Shown: positions 1-9,978, counted from the stretch's first letter. The stretch: DNA of 63,782 nucleotides from Thermococcus sp. (GCF_026988555.1 NZ_JALSLB010000025.1:1-63782), one strand, 5' to 3'. Program-made: numbers and translations. Notes: generated by a model not told the origin, from the letters alone.

Positions 1-1206
1 GTAAGTGAAGCCGTCAGGAAGGCCGTCAAGCTGGCCAGAGCTGCCTCCCGCGTTAGAAACGAGCCGATGGTTTTCAGCGAGGAGGACTTCCACCGCGTCT
101 CCTACAAGGTCAAGATGAAGAAGGACTTCAGGGATGTCTCCCCGGAGGAAAAGATGGAGCTCCTCAGGAAGGTCGAGGAGGAAGTTAAAGCAACGGGCGT
201 AAACGTGCCAATGCGATATCTTGGCTACTCCGACGGGCTCTGGAAGAAGATCTTCATCAACAGCGAGGGAGCATATGTGAAGAGCAAAATCCCGCGTGTT
301 TCCATAACCTACAACCTCGTGGTTTTTGAAAACGGCCAGATGGAGCAGGCCCCCTTCGTCCAGAGGGCGTTCTCCGGTGGGCTGGAGCTCATCGAGAAGG
401 ACGAGCCGTGGAGCTGGGCGGTTAAGGACGTCCAGGCCCTAAAGAAGCTCATCTATGAGGGACAGAAGCCACCGGAGGGGAAAGTGGATCTGGTCATAAG
501 CCCAGAGGTCGCTGGGATAGCCGTCCACGAGAGCGTCGGCCATCCATACGAGGCCGACAGGATTTTCGGAAGGGAAGCGGCCCAGGCCGGGGAGAGTTTC
601 GTAAAGCCGGACATGCTCGGCGAGAGGATCGGGAGTGAAGCCGTCACCGTCATAGAGGACCCGACGATACCGAACAGCTGGGGGTTCTACCTCTACGATG
701 ACGAGGGCGTCAAGGCGAGACCGCGCTACCTCATCAAGGACGGAATCATCACCGAGTTCCTCACCAACAGAGAATACGCGGCAAAGCTCGGGCAGCGGTC
801 AAACGCTTCAGCCAGAGCCATCAACTACAATCGCGAGCCGATAGTGAGGATGGCCAACACCTACCTCGCGCCCGGTGACTACTCCTTCGAGGAGCTGATT
901 GAGGAGGTCAAGCTCGGCGTCTACATGGTGTCCTTCAACGAGTGGAACATCGACGACAGGCGTTACCAGCAGAGGTACATCGGAAGGGAGGCCTACCTCA
1001 TCGAGAACGGCGAGATAAAGCACCCTGTCAGGAGGCCTATCCTTGAGATAACGACGAGGGCGCTCTGGAGCAGCGTCGATGCCGTCGGCAAAGAGGTCGA
1101 GTTCTTCCCGGGAACCTGCGGCAAAGGCGAGCCCGGGCAGGGAGTGCCCGTCTGGATGGGCGGGGCGCATGCAAGGCTCAGGGACATACCGCTGAGGAGG
1201 CCGTGA
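1..1206 (+). CDS. tldD: TldD-type metalloprotease, 5' end outside the window
   Basis: Large subunit of the TldD/TldE (PmbA) protease, a zinc enzyme that in bacteria matures modified peptides and degrades unfolded ones. The reading frame is already open at base 1, so the N-terminus lies outside the window; the first internal ATG is at 67. The zinc-site motif HESVGH (HExxxH) is encoded at about 525-542, as expected for the catalytic TldD subunit. The C-terminus contains the usual Cys-Gly-Lys-Gly-rich segment. The partner gene follows after 10 bases, so the two are almost certainly cotranscribed. Confidence 0.93.
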   Translation, partial: VSEAVRKAVKLARAASRVRNEPMVFSEEDFHRVSYKVKMKKDFRDVSPEEKMELLRKVEEEVKATGVNVPMRYLGYSDGLWKKIFINSEGAYVKSKIPRVSITYNLVVFENGQMEQAPFVQRAFSGGLELIEKDEPWSWAVKDVQALKKLIYEGQKPPEGKVDLVISPEVAGIAVHESVGHPYEADRIFGREAAQAGESFVKPDMLGERIGSEAVTVIEDPTIPNSWGFYLYDDEGVKARPRYLIKDGIITEFLTNREYAAKLGQRSNASARAINYNREPIVRMANTYLAPGDYSFEELIEEVKLGVYMVSFNEWNIDDRRYQQRYIGREAYLIENGEIKHPVRRPILEITTRALWSSVDAVGKEVEFFPGTCGKGEPGQGVPVWMGGAHARLRDIPLRRP

Positions 1207-1216
1207 GGTGGTGGGG

Positions 1217-2539
1217 ATGTTTGACGTTAACGAGTTCATCCTTAAGAAGGCCAAAGAGCTCGGCTTCGGCGACGTCGTCGTTCTCGGCTACGAGATGAAC
1301 AGGCGCCAGGTCCGCTTCGCCAACAACGAGATAACCGTCGCCAAGAACTGGCACGAGAGGAAGGTCGAGCTCTTCGTGGAGCTGGAGAAGAGGGTAGCTG
1401 GTACAACTATAACCGAGCTGAGCGAGGAGAACATCGAGCGGACCTTGAAAACGCTCCTGAACAACATGAAGGGAATGGCGCCGAAGGAGGACTACTACGG
1501 CATCGCCGAGGGGCCGTTCCAGTATAGGGATATCCCGGAGACCTTCGATAGGGCAATAGTCGAGCTGGACGAGCCGAACGAGTACGTAGAGAGGGCAATC
1601 AACTCTGCACTTGAGGAGGGAGCTAAGAGGGTGGCGGGAGTTCTCTACACCGACCACAACAGGCTTTACTTAACCACGAGCAATGGCGTTGAAGCCTTCG
1701 ACGAGGGGACGGGGATAGAGATAAGCGTTAGGGCATTCATCGGTGACCTTGAGAGCGGGCACGGGACGAACTCGGTTCGCGTTCTCAAGAAGTTCGACCC
1801 TGAAAGTGCCGGAAGAAAGGCCGGTGAGATTGCAAAGCTCGCTCAGAACCCGGAGCAGGGGCCGGAAGGGAAGTTCGACGTCATCTTTGACCCCTTAGCC
1901 TTCGCCAACCTGCTGAGCTACATGAGCTTCATGACATCGGCCTACGCGGCAGAGGCCGGTTTTAGCTTCCTGGTGAACAAGCTCGGGGGGAAGGTTGCCA
2001 ACGAGGTCGTCACGATAAAGGACGTCGGCAACATGCCCAACGGCTACGGAACGAGGAAGTTCGACGACGAAGGAGTTCCAACGAGGGAAACGACGATAAT
2101 CGAGAACGGAACCTTCAAGAGCTTCCTGCTCAACACGAGCATGGCGAAGAAGTACGGGACGGAGACAACGGCCAACGCTGGCTTGACTATGCCCCACGCG
2201 TGGAACATCGTCCTAGAGCCCGGTGAATACTCCAGAGAGGAGCTCTTCAGCGAGGTCAGGAAGGGCATATACATCACCAACGTCTGGTACACGCGCTTCC
2301 AGAACTACGTAACAGGCGACTTCTCGACCATTCCGAGGGATGGAATATTCCTCGTTGAGAATGGCGGGCTGAGGCCTGTAAGGAACATCCGCGTCAGTGA
2401 CAACCTCCAGAGGGTACTCGAGGGGATCAAGGCCCTTGGAAAGGAGGGCCATCACATCCACTGGTGGGAGGTCAACACGCCGGTCTCAACGCCCTACGTG
2501 CTCGTGGGGGACGTCGGAATAACGAGGGCCACCAAGTGA
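1217..2539 (+). CDS. TldE/PmbA-like protease subunit
   Basis: Second subunit of the TldD/TldE protease pair, about 440 residues. It has the general TldD/PmbA fold but no HExxxH motif, which is normal for the non-catalytic partner. I chose the ATG at 1217 because GAGGTGGTGGGG directly precedes it; in-frame GTG codons at 1208 and 1211 lie inside that ribosome binding site. It sits immediately behind tldD, which supports a heterodimeric complex. A poly-T stretch follows its stop. Confidence 0.9.
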   Translation: MFDVNEFILKKAKELGFGDVVVLGYEMNRRQVRFANNEITVAKNWHERKVELFVELEKRVAGTTITELSEENIERTLKTLLNNMKGMAPKEDYYGIAEGPFQYRDIPETFDRAIVELDEPNEYVERAINSALEEGAKRVAGVLYTDHNRLYLTTSNGVEAFDEGTGIEISVRAFIGDLESGHGTNSVRVLKKFDPESAGRKAGEIAKLAQNPEQGPEGKFDVIFDPLAFANLLSYMSFMTSAYAAEAGFSFLVNKLGGKVANEVVTIKDVGNMPNGYGTRKFDDEGVPTRETTIIENGTFKSFLLNTSMAKKYGTETTANAGLTMPHAWNIVLEPGEYSREELFSEVRKGIYITNVWYTRFQNYVTGDFSTIPRDGIFLVENGGLRPVRNIRVSDNLQRVLEGIKALGKEGHHIHWWEVNTPVSTPYVLVGDVGITRATK

Positions 2540-2554
2540 CTTGCCTTCTAAAAA

Positions 2555-2567
2555 TTTTTTAATTTTT
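2555..2567 (+). terminator. Poly-T terminator after tldE
   Basis: Two T runs (six and five T) in an AT-rich stretch 15-28 bases after the tldE stop. Intrinsic termination in Thermococcales uses such T runs without a strong hairpin. Confidence 0.5.
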
Positions 2568-2696
2568 GTCGTGAAAATTCGAGTTAATTTTTAAGCAGTT
2601 GTTGAGTTCTTTGCGAAGATGGCCAAATATCGGGATATTAGTGAATATTTTTCAGCCAGGGTGCAAGAACACGCGTTTTTATCATTGTAACGAAAT

Positions 2697-2709
2697 TCGT
2701 ATATATTAT
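2697..2709 (+). promoter_or_regulatory. Probable TATA promoter of the proton ATPase
   Basis: ATATATT following an A-rich BRE-like stretch, about 30-40 bases before the ATG at 2738. The 198-base gap from tldE is AT-rich and I see no gene in it. Confidence 0.45.
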
Positions 2710-2737
2710 TTGCATATTATTTTCACTGGCGGTGAAC

Positions 2738-5149
2738 ATGGTAACCGAAAAGGATTACAAGCATATGGGTGTTACGGATGTTTTTAAAGAGTTGGGAACA
2801 TCAGGTGAGGGACTCTCAACGGAGGAGGCAGAAAGAAGATTAAGGGAATACGGACCAAACGAAATTCCGGAAAAGAAGGTAAACCCTATAATGAAGTTCC
2901 TCTCCTACTTCTGGGGGCCGATACCGTGGATGATAGAGATAGCAGCTGTCCTCTCCGCGATTGTCCGGCACTGGGCGGACTTCTGGATAATCATGATTCT
3001 CCTCGCGCTCAACGGCGTTGTCGGATTCTGGGAGGAGCACAAGGCCGAGAACGTTATAGAGTTCCTGAAGCAGAAGATGGCCCTCCAGGCCAGGGTTCTC
3101 CGCGACGGCAAATGGAAGGTCGTACCGGCCAGGGAGCTTGTACCCGGCGATATCATCCGTCTCCGGATGGGGGACATCATCCCAGCCGATGTTAAGCTGA
3201 CGGACGGGGAGTACCTCATGGTGGACGAGTCAGCCCTGACCGGTGAGTCCCTGCCCGTGGAGAAGAAGGCAGGGGACATCGCGTTCTCTGGTGCACTCGT
3301 CAAGAAAGGTGAGATGACCGCCGTCGTTACGGGAACCGGCCTGAACACGTACTTCGGCAAGACCGTCCAGCTCGTTGAGAGCGCCAAGACCGTCAGCTCA
3401 TTCCAGAAGATGGTCATACGTGTGGGCGACTACCTCATAATACTCTCCCTTCTCCTCGTCTCGGTCGTCTTCCTTGTTGCGATCCATCGGCACGAGAGCC
3501 TTATCGAGGCACTCCGCTTCAGTCTCGTCCTTATAGTGGCGGCGATCCCGGCGGCGATGCCGGCTGTTCTCTCCATAACAATGGCAATAGGTGCGCTGAA
3601 CCTCGCCAAGAGGCAGGCGGTGGTTACCAAACTGGTTGCCATCGAGGAACTGGCGGGGGTTGACGTCCTCTGCTCAGATAAGACCGGAACCTTAACCAAG
3701 AACGAACTCACCGTTGGCGACACGGTTCCATTCAACGGTTACTCGGAGAGTGATGTCGTCCTGTACGGGGCCCTGGCGAGCAGGGAAGAGGACAACGACC
3801 CCATAGACCTTGCCATTCTCAGGGCACTGGAGGGGTTCGGCCTCAAGGAAGCTATCAGGAAGTTTAGACAGACCCATTTTACCCCATTTGACCCGGTCAT
3901 AAAGAGAACCGAGGCGGAGATAAGCAACGACGAGAGGTTTAAGGTTGCCAAGGGGGCCCCACAGGTTATCCTCGACCTATGTGATGTCCAAGAAGGGCTC
4001 AAAAAGGAGGCAATCAAGAAAGTTGATGAGCTGGCCGAGGAAGGCTACAGGGCACTGGGCGTGGCCAGGACGAAGGGGGGAAGATGGGAGTTTGTCGGGA
4101 TAATTCCTCTCTTTGATCCTCCGAGGGACGATGCACCGAAGGCCATCCGGGCGATAAGAAAGCTCGGCGTCAACGTCAAGATGGTCACGGGTGACCACAT
4201 AGCCATAGCAAGGCACATCGCTAAAATATTGGGTCTCGGGACGAGGATAGTTTCTATGACGGAGCTTCTCAAGGCGAAGAGGGACTCAGAGGTGGAGCAT
4301 CTGGTGGAGAAGGCCGACGGGTTCTCCGAGGTCTTTCCAGAGCATAAGTTCAGGATCGTTGACGCACTTCAGAGAACCGGGCATATGGTGGCCATGACCG
4401 GCGATGGCGTTAACGACGCTCCCGCGCTGAAGAAGGCCAACTGCGGCATAGCGGTTTCGGGGGCGACAGATGCCGCGCGGGCGGCGGCCGATGTCGTCCT
4501 CCTCCAGCCTGGCCTCTCGGTTATAGCCCACGCCGTTGAGGAGGCGAGGAGGATCTTCCAGAGGATGGAGAGCTACGTTGTTTACAGGATAACCGAGACG
4601 ATAAGGGTGCTGTTCTTCGTCACGTTCGCCATACTGGTCTTCAATTTCTATCCTATAACGGCCATCATGATAGTTCTGCTGGCACTCTTCAACGACGCCC
4701 CGATACTGGCCATAGCGTACGACAATGTGGTCACCCCACGCAAACCCGTCCGCTGGGATATGTACAAGGTTCTCGTCCTCTCCACACTCCTCGGCTTCGT
4801 CGGAGTGGTAAGCTCGTTCCTCCTGTTCTACATAGCTGATAGGGTTCTCCTACTGAGCAGACCGGAGATCCAGTCTTTCATCTTCCTCAAGCTGGCCGTC
4901 GCCGGTCATCTCACGATATTCGTCACGAGGGCCAGAGGGCACCTCTGGGAGAGGCCATACCCCAGCGGTCTGCTGTTCTGGTCGGCGGTAATCACCAAAC
5001 TCCTCGCAACCCTGATAGTGGTTTACGGTATATTCGTGACACCGATAGGCTGGAAACTCGCCGGACTCATCTGGGGTTACGCCCTCGTGTGGATGCTGGC
5101 TATAGACGGGGCCAAGGTGGTAGTCCTCAAAAGGATGGAGGGACTGTGA
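2738..5149 (+). CDS. P-type H+-transporting ATPase (plasma-membrane type)
   Basis: About 803 residues, the length of type IIIA P-ATPases (fungal and plant PMA1, archaeal homologues). ATP hydrolysis drives proton export across the cytoplasmic membrane. Visible motifs: the actuator LTGES, the phosphorylation site SDKTGTLTKNE with Asp near residue 314, and the hinge TGDGVNDAP near residue 555. There are hydrophobic segments near residues 60-110 and 235-300, with more at the C-terminus. The ATG at 2738 follows GGCGGTGA; an in-frame GTG at 2732 lies within that site. It stands alone with its own promoter. Ion specificity is inferred from the family. Confidence 0.88.
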   Translation: MVTEKDYKHMGVTDVFKELGTSGEGLSTEEAERRLREYGPNEIPEKKVNPIMKFLSYFWGPIPWMIEIAAVLSAIVRHWADFWIIMILLALNGVVGFWEEHKAENVIEFLKQKMALQARVLRDGKWKVVPARELVPGDIIRLRMGDIIPADVKLTDGEYLMVDESALTGESLPVEKKAGDIAFSGALVKKGEMTAVVTGTGLNTYFGKTVQLVESAKTVSSFQKMVIRVGDYLIILSLLLVSVVFLVAIHRHESLIEALRFSLVLIVAAIPAAMPAVLSITMAIGALNLAKRQAVVTKLVAIEELAGVDVLCSDKTGTLTKNELTVGDTVPFNGYSESDVVLYGALASREEDNDPIDLAILRALEGFGLKEAIRKFRQTHFTPFDPVIKRTEAEISNDERFKVAKGAPQVILDLCDVQEGLKKEAIKKVDELAEEGYRALGVARTKGGRWEFVGIIPLFDPPRDDAPKAIRAIRKLGVNVKMVTGDHIAIARHIAKILGLGTRIVSMTELLKAKRDSEVEHLVEKADGFSEVFPEHKFRIVDALQRTGHMVAMTGDGVNDAPALKKANCGIAVSGATDAARAAADVVLLQPGLSVIAHAVEEARRIFQRMESYVVYRITETIRVLFFVTFAILVFNFYPITAIMIVLLALFNDAPILAIAYDNVVTPRKPVRWDMYKVLVLSTLLGFVGVVSSFLLFYIADRVLLLSRPEIQSFIFLKLAVAGHLTIFVTRARGHLWERPYPSGLLFWSAVITKLLATLIVVYGIFVTPIGWKLAGLIWGYALVWMLAIDGAKVVVLKRMEGL

Positions 5150-5282
5150 TATCTCACCAACACCGGGTTCAGGTGTCCGCCTGGCCATGTTTTTCATGTT
5201 TTCTGTCCAGATACCCACGTGACTATGCCGGGACGGAAACCTTAATATGCCCTAACCTGAACCAAGAACGCGAGGTTGGAAC

Positions 5283-6359
5283 ATGCTGGAGATACTAAAC
5301 GTGATCATGCGGTTTTTCACATGGGGCCTCGCCACTTACAGATGGGGAAAGAGAAACGAGAGGTTTATGCTTTTTATGAGTCTCGGACTCTGGATGGACT
5401 TCTTGGCGGCCCTAGCCCAGAAGCAGGTGATTTCGAAGCTTGGCTGGAGTCCAAACCCGACTGCCTTACTGCCCCTCATGTCCATCATGGCCGTATTCAA
5501 TGGAGTACTCCTGATGGCCGCATCTTTTTCCATCCGGGGACAGCTCGATACCAGGGAAAACCAGTTCCTGATACTCACGTGCGTTATAGCCGGCCCCACT
5601 TACGTCCTCCTCGCCACCCTCCTGGGGGCGTCCTCAGTAGTCTTCATGGCACTCCCGGTTCCGTTCATGGGGCTCTCCCTGATGGTCCTGAGTTATTCAC
5701 TCATCAAAGAGGAAGTTGGTCTGAGGACGGCAGCCACCCTGTTTCCAATAGGGGCGTTTCTGCTCGGGGTGATCAACCTAACGTACCCTCTGACGATCAG
5801 AACCCCTCTGGCCACCTACCTCTACGGACTGGGAGCGTTCTTCAGGGCGATGATGTTCATAGGGATGATCAAGTACGCGTTTCTACAGGTAAAACCCCCG
5901 GAGATGCCCATAACCGAGCTTCCCACCGGTGCCTTCTACTCCACCGGCAAGAGAACCTTTAACGTCCTTCTCAGAAAGATGCAGTCCAGCGGAAACGGAA
6001 TACTCATAACCAGAAACCGTCTTCGGGACATTAAACCACGTTTTCCGGTGTTCTGGGTGACCAGGGCCACCTCCGGCCAGATGGACGAGAACATCATGGC
6101 GGTATCCCCCACAGACATGGGCATTCTCCTCGATCTCGTCAGAAGGTACCTCGAAACTGGTCACTCCCTGGTGGTGCTCGACTGCTTCGAGTACCTCATG
6201 ATAGAGAACGGCTTTGAAAACGCGTTTAAGTTCCTGATCTCCATGAAGGACACCGTAATGAAGTACAACGGAACCTTGGTCACCACCGTTGAGCCCCCAG
6301 CGTACTCCAAAAAGCACATGGCGATGCTACAGAGGGAACTGGAGAAGCTGGAGCTTTGA
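5283..6359 (+). CDS. DUF835 membrane protein
   Basis: 358 residues. The first roughly 190 residues contain several hydrophobic segments, giving a multi-spanning membrane module. The C-terminal part (about 215-350) is a soluble DUF835 domain, a family abundant in Thermococcales with a RecA/KaiC-like core and unknown function. The GTG-rich region before it gives no strong Shine-Dalgarno, but GAGGTTGGAAC precedes the ATG at 5283. It is separated from the ATPase by 133 bases and converges with the minus-strand oxidoreductase. A sensor or signalling role would be a guess. Confidence 0.7.
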   Translation: MLEILNVIMRFFTWGLATYRWGKRNERFMLFMSLGLWMDFLAALAQKQVISKLGWSPNPTALLPLMSIMAVFNGVLLMAASFSIRGQLDTRENQFLILTCVIAGPTYVLLATLLGASSVVFMALPVPFMGLSLMVLSYSLIKEEVGLRTAATLFPIGAFLLGVINLTYPLTIRTPLATYLYGLGAFFRAMMFIGMIKYAFLQVKPPEMPITELPTGAFYSTGKRTFNVLLRKMQSSGNGILITRNRLRDIKPRFPVFWVTRATSGQMDENIMAVSPTDMGILLDLVRRYLETGHSLVVLDCFEYLMIENGFENAFKFLISMKDTVMKYNGTLVTTVEPPAYSKKHMAMLQRELEKLEL

Positions 6360-6368
6360 TGAGAGAGG

Positions 6369-8267
6369 TCATCCATCCAGTCCCCCAACATCGACCCACG
6401 TTGAATGATACGCCGAAGAGTTTCCGTATTTTTCGACGGTTTCGTCGGCCGTCAGAAAGTTAGCGTTCCATCCGAGAATTTTAACCCAGAACGCCTTGTA
6501 GAGCAGAACGACTCCTTGCGGAACGTCCTCGCTAAGCTTAGCCCTCGTCCTTATTCTGCCGTGGTCGTTGAAGACCTCAACGGCGTCACCGTCTTCAATG
6601 TTTCTCTCAGTAGCATCGGCGGGGTTGATGTAGAGGTTCGAGTCGATCATGCCGTGGGTGTTGTGGTACTGGCTCGTTATCGTCATCCTGTGGGTGGGAG
6701 TGAGCAGACGAAGAGGGTATTTCCCTTCGGGCTTCCGATACCGGGGGAACGGGCTTAAGCCCCTCTCCATCGCTCTCCGGGAGTAGAACTCGATCTTCCC
6801 GCTCGGCGTTTTCCATTTTCTCGGTTTTTCTGGAACTTTAACGAAACCCTTAGTCTTCAGCTCCTCCCAGCTTATGCCGTTACGCTCCAGAACCCTTCTG
6901 ATGACCTCCTCGTCGCTCTCGTAGAGATGGGGCTCCTTTATCCCGAGGGCCTTCGCCAGAAGCCTCGTTACCTCGCTGTTGCTCTTCCCGTAAAGCCTAG
7001 CAACAGGCTCGTTAAGTGCAACGTAGCGGTGGTAGTAGGAATCGGCTATGTCCAGCCGCTCGAAGAAGGTGTTCGCCGGCAGGACGACGTCGGAGTAGAG
7101 GGCCGTGTCGGTCAGAAAGATATCATGTGTGACCACGAAAACGTCGTTTTCCACCAGTGCTTTCCTCAGCCGGTTCTGGTTCGGCAGGCTCGCGAGGGGG
7201 TTGGAGTTGTATATGTAGAGGAACTTAATCTCTCCCCTTTCGATGTACTCGGCCAGCTTCATCTGGGGGATCTTCTTGGCGGGTTTGGTCCGCAGAAAGG
7301 CGCCCTCGGCATAGGACTTGTCTATCGTCTTCATGTCGTAGATGAAGCCGAAGCGATGACCGACCAGGGCTGGAAGGACTGCAATCGCTCTCACCGCTTC
7401 ACCGCCTGCCAGGGAGCGCTGGAAGCCGTAGCCTATGTGGATGATGCCCCTTTTCTCGGCGAATTCCCTCGCGAAGATTCCTATCTCGTCAATACCCATC
7501 CCCGTTTCTCTGCTTATATAATCAAGCGATAATGTTTTTACATAGTTCTTGAATTCTTCAAAACCGTAGATGTTCTCGCGGACGAAGTCTTTGTCGTAGA
7601 GTCCCTCTTCGATTATGACCTTAGCAACGCCTAAGGCAAAGAGGACGTCGCTGTCGGGCATTATCTGAAAGAACCTGTCGGAGCGCTTTGCCGTTTCCGT
7701 TCTGACGACGTCAACCGTCCATATTTCGAGGTCGTGTCTCTTGGCCAGGGCAAAGCCGTGAAGGTTCGTCCAGAATGTATTGATGCCCCAGTAAACGATA
7801 AGCCCCTGGTTTTTAAGCTTCTCCGGATCCATACCAATTGCGGTTCCGTAGACATCCTTCAGAGCCTCCTGCCCGGCCCTGTCGCAGATGCCGTAGTCGA
7901 GCATGGCAGTGTTGAGGTAGTGGAAAAGCCTCAGCGGGAAGGCGTAGTTTACAACCCCTCTGTCCCCGGCATATTGATAAACTAGGACGCTCTCGCTCCC
8001 GTGCTCTTCAATGGCCTCTCTCAGCTTTCTGGCAACAAGGCCGATTGCCTTATCCCAGGTGGCTCCCCTGAACTCGCCGCTTCCACGTTTGCCGGTTCTT
8101 ATGAGCGGAGGTTTCAGACGATCTTTTGCGTGGAACCACCTCGGCAGAAGGGCACCCTTGGGGCAGAGGAAACCTTCCGTTATCGGGTGTTCGGGGTTCC
8201 CCCTAACCGAGAGCCGGCCGTCCTTGACTTCGCTCACCATCGAGCATGTGTCGTAGCAGTCGCGCAT
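6369..8267 (-). CDS. Molybdopterin (Mo/W) oxidoreductase of the DMSO reductase superfamily
   Basis: Predicted tungsten or molybdenum bis-MGD enzyme of about 632 residues; the substrate cannot be told. The N-terminus has an Fe-S cysteine pattern of the DmsA type (C-x3-C-x3-C, then GFLCPKG). The C-terminal half has the cofactor-binding domain with a THRMTITSQYHNT segment. The first cysteine (SVC) is encoded upstream of the first canonical start at 8267. The frame is open back to about 8330, but it contains no ATG, GTG or TTG there. A good GGGGGTGAT site sits just before two ATC codons at 8285 and 8282. The real start may therefore be non-canonical, or an ATG has mutated to ATC. Confidence 0.85.
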   Translation of the reverse strand: MRDCYDTCSMVSEVKDGRLSVRGNPEHPITEGFLCPKGALLPRWFHAKDRLKPPLIRTGKRGSGEFRGATWDKAIGLVARKLREAIEEHGSESVLVYQYAGDRGVVNYAFPLRLFHYLNTAMLDYGICDRAGQEALKDVYGTAIGMDPEKLKNQGLIVYWGINTFWTNLHGFALAKRHDLEIWTVDVVRTETAKRSDRFFQIMPDSDVLFALGVAKVIIEEGLYDKDFVRENIYGFEEFKNYVKTLSLDYISRETGMGIDEIGIFAREFAEKRGIIHIGYGFQRSLAGGEAVRAIAVLPALVGHRFGFIYDMKTIDKSYAEGAFLRTKPAKKIPQMKLAEYIERGEIKFLYIYNSNPLASLPNQNRLRKALVENDVFVVTHDIFLTDTALYSDVVLPANTFFERLDIADSYYHRYVALNEPVARLYGKSNSEVTRLLAKALGIKEPHLYESDEEVIRRVLERNGISWEELKTKGFVKVPEKPRKWKTPSGKIEFYSRRAMERGLSPFPRYRKPEGKYPLRLLTPTHRMTITSQYHNTHGMIDSNLYINPADATERNIEDGDAVEVFNDHGRIRTRAKLSEDVPQGVVLLYKAFWVKILGWNANFLTADETVEKYGNSSAYHSTWVDVGGLDG

Positions 8268-8286
8268 GCAGACGCTGAAGATGATA

Positions 8287-8748
8287 TCACCCCCATAGGC
8301 CCAAACTTGGGAGGAGGATTATCAGCATGCTGAGGAGTCCACCGAGAACCAAAGCCGGGATCGTGCGCTTCAGGCCTATTCCCAGAAGGTATGCCGCCAA
8401 AGCCCCGGTCCAGACTCCAGTCCCTGGGAGCGGTATTGCCACAAAAACCGTCAGCCCGATGAAGCCCCACTTCTCAACGTAGGGGTGGGCCTTCTTTCTG
8501 ACCCGCTCGACGTAGTAGAGGTAGAGGTGGGCTATCTTCCTGAGGGAAGTCCCCTCAAGCCAGAGCATCAGCCTGTCTATGTAGGGGAGCAGAACGGGGA
8601 GGAGGAACGAGAGGAGCAGAACTCCGAGGGACGCGCCCAGGAGGGTTCCCCAGAGGGGGTAACCGCGACCTATGCCGTAGACTATGGCGTATCTGCCTTC
8701 AAAGGTCGGGACGAGGGAAAGCAAGAAGATTTCGAGGGGATTATTCAA
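8287..8748 (-). CDS. Small multidrug-export-family membrane protein (COG2426-like)
   Basis: About 153 residues with four or so hydrophobic segments; resembles the Sm_multidrug_ex family (PF06695), whose substrate is not established. The segment VPTFEGRYAIVYG near the N-terminus and the PLPGTGVWTGALAA motif in the C-terminal half are typical. I prefer the TTG at 8748, since GGGGGTG lies seven bases upstream; longer starts would run well into the PAP2 gene. With this start it overlaps the PAP2 stop by 8 bases. Its own stop overlaps the ribosome binding site of the oxidoreductase gene. Confidence 0.72.
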   Translation of the reverse strand: MNNPLEIFLLSLVPTFEGRYAIVYGIGRGYPLWGTLLGASLGVLLLSFLLPVLLPYIDRLMLWLEGTSLRKIAHLYLYYVERVRKKAHPYVEKWGFIGLTVFVAIPLPGTGVWTGALAAYLLGIGLKRTIPALVLGGLLSMLIILLPSLGLWG

Positions 8749-9358
8749 CGTCGAACACCCCCAAGCCAAGCCTTGAGACTATCCTCCTGTAGAGGGAAAG
8801 CCACGAGTCCTGAGTTGCATCGACGATGCTGTAGATCCAGGGCGCAAGGAGCAGACTGAAGAGGACGTCGCCGAACCAGTGAACGTGAAGGAGCAACCTC
8901 GTCATTGCAACACCGATGGCAAAGGTAACGGCTAGGGGCACGAGCCTCCTCCAGCGGTTTGAGGTGTAGACCGCAATAATCGCCCCGCGATACGCATGAC
9001 CTGAGGGAAACGAGAAGCCTCCGTGGTTGCGGGGTCTCGGCTCGTTAATTGCGACCTTGAGGATTCCAACTATCACAAGGCCGATGAAAACTGAGGCGAG
9101 GAAAATCAGTGTTTCCCGAGACAGCTTTCCGAAATTCCTGATGTCGAGGTAGATAACCGCAACCGCAAAGGGGATTAGGAAGAAATCGCTTCCAAATGCC
9201 GTCAGAACGCTCAACAGACTGGAGCTCGGAGAGGGGAGTAATGAGTCGATTCTCGCGTTAATACCCCTCATCAGACATGCAAATTGGAGGAACAATATCA
9301 GTATTAGCAACGCCGTGTTTAGCAGGAATTTTCGGTCTCTCAGGAGTTCGCGGGACAT
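8741..9358 (-). CDS. PAP2-family membrane phosphatase
   Basis: 205 residues with an N-terminal membrane segment and about five more hydrophobic stretches. All three phosphatase signature motifs are visible: KVAINEPRP, the FPSGH motif, and TRLLLHVHWFGD. The family removes phosphate from lipid phosphates or isoprenyl pyrophosphates at the membrane; here recycling of a dolichyl-type carrier or lipid remodelling is plausible. It is first of three overlapping minus-strand genes running to the oxidoreductase. Confidence 0.85.
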   Translation of the reverse strand: MSRELLRDRKFLLNTALLILILFLQFACLMRGINARIDSLLPSPSSSLLSVLTAFGSDFFLIPFAVAVIYLDIRNFGKLSRETLIFLASVFIGLVIVGILKVAINEPRPRNHGGFSFPSGHAYRGAIIAVYTSNRWRRLVPLAVTFAIGVAMTRLLLHVHWFGDVLFSLLLAPWIYSIVDATQDSWLSLYRRIVSRLGLGVFDVE

Positions 9359-9393
9359 GGGTTAGGTAAAGGGGGAGATGTTCAAAAGCTTTT

Positions 9394-9978
9394 CTAAATC
9401 ATTCCCCTGTTGTGGAGGGCGTGGTAACCCTTAAGCAGCGCGTTCTGGACTTTCTTGGGTCCGAAGGTCCTGACGGCCCTTCCAAGGCCCTCGTTGTAGA
9501 TGCGGCGCATTATAAAGTCCATTTCGCGGTTGAGGTTAAGTTTCTCCTGGTTCTCGAGGTAAAGCCTCGCTATCTCCGTCGGCTCACGGTAGTTCAGGCC
9601 CTTCAACCACTTAAAGGGGATTCCCTCGTCAAAGCGCTTGACGACCTCGAAGCCTATTATCGTGACCTCATCGTCGCCGTAAAGCTCGCCGTATATCCTG
9701 TTAAGCTCCCTGAGGAGTTCCTTCACGTCGGAAAAGCCGTCTAGCCTGGCGTCTTCGTTGGTGAGTTCCCTGACCTTCTTCTTCCTAACCCCCGTTATTC
9801 TTATCTTCGCCACTGCGGTATCGCTCGGGGTGATGACCAGATAGATTTCACTTCCTGGCCTCGCCTCGTAGTCCCCGTAGCGTATCGTGGTGACCTTGTC
9901 CCCACGCAGGATTCTCGATTTGTATGCGCTGTCAATCAGCAGGAACTTCCTTATCTGAACGCTCTTCCCTCTCCTCAA
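9394..9978 (-). CDS. ASCH-domain protein
   Basis: 194 residues. The N-terminal half resembles an ASCH domain, a PUA-like fold thought to bind [25 protein letters not shown] with a later RPGSEIYLV strand. The C-terminal part is helical and basic. The only upstream start candidate is a TTG at 9978, which puts the first 47 bases inside the preceding HAD gene, so the start is uncertain. No catalytic function can be assigned. Confidence 0.68.
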   Translation of the reverse strand: MRRGKSVQIRKFLLIDSAYKSRILRGDKVTTIRYGDYEARPGSEIYLVITPSDTAVAKIRITGVRKKKVRELTNEDARLDGFSDVKELLRELNRIYGELYGDDEVTIIGFEVVKRFDEGIPFKWLKGLNYREPTEIARLYLENQEKLNLNREMDFIMRRIYNEGLGRAVRTFGPKKVQNALLKGYHALHNRGMI

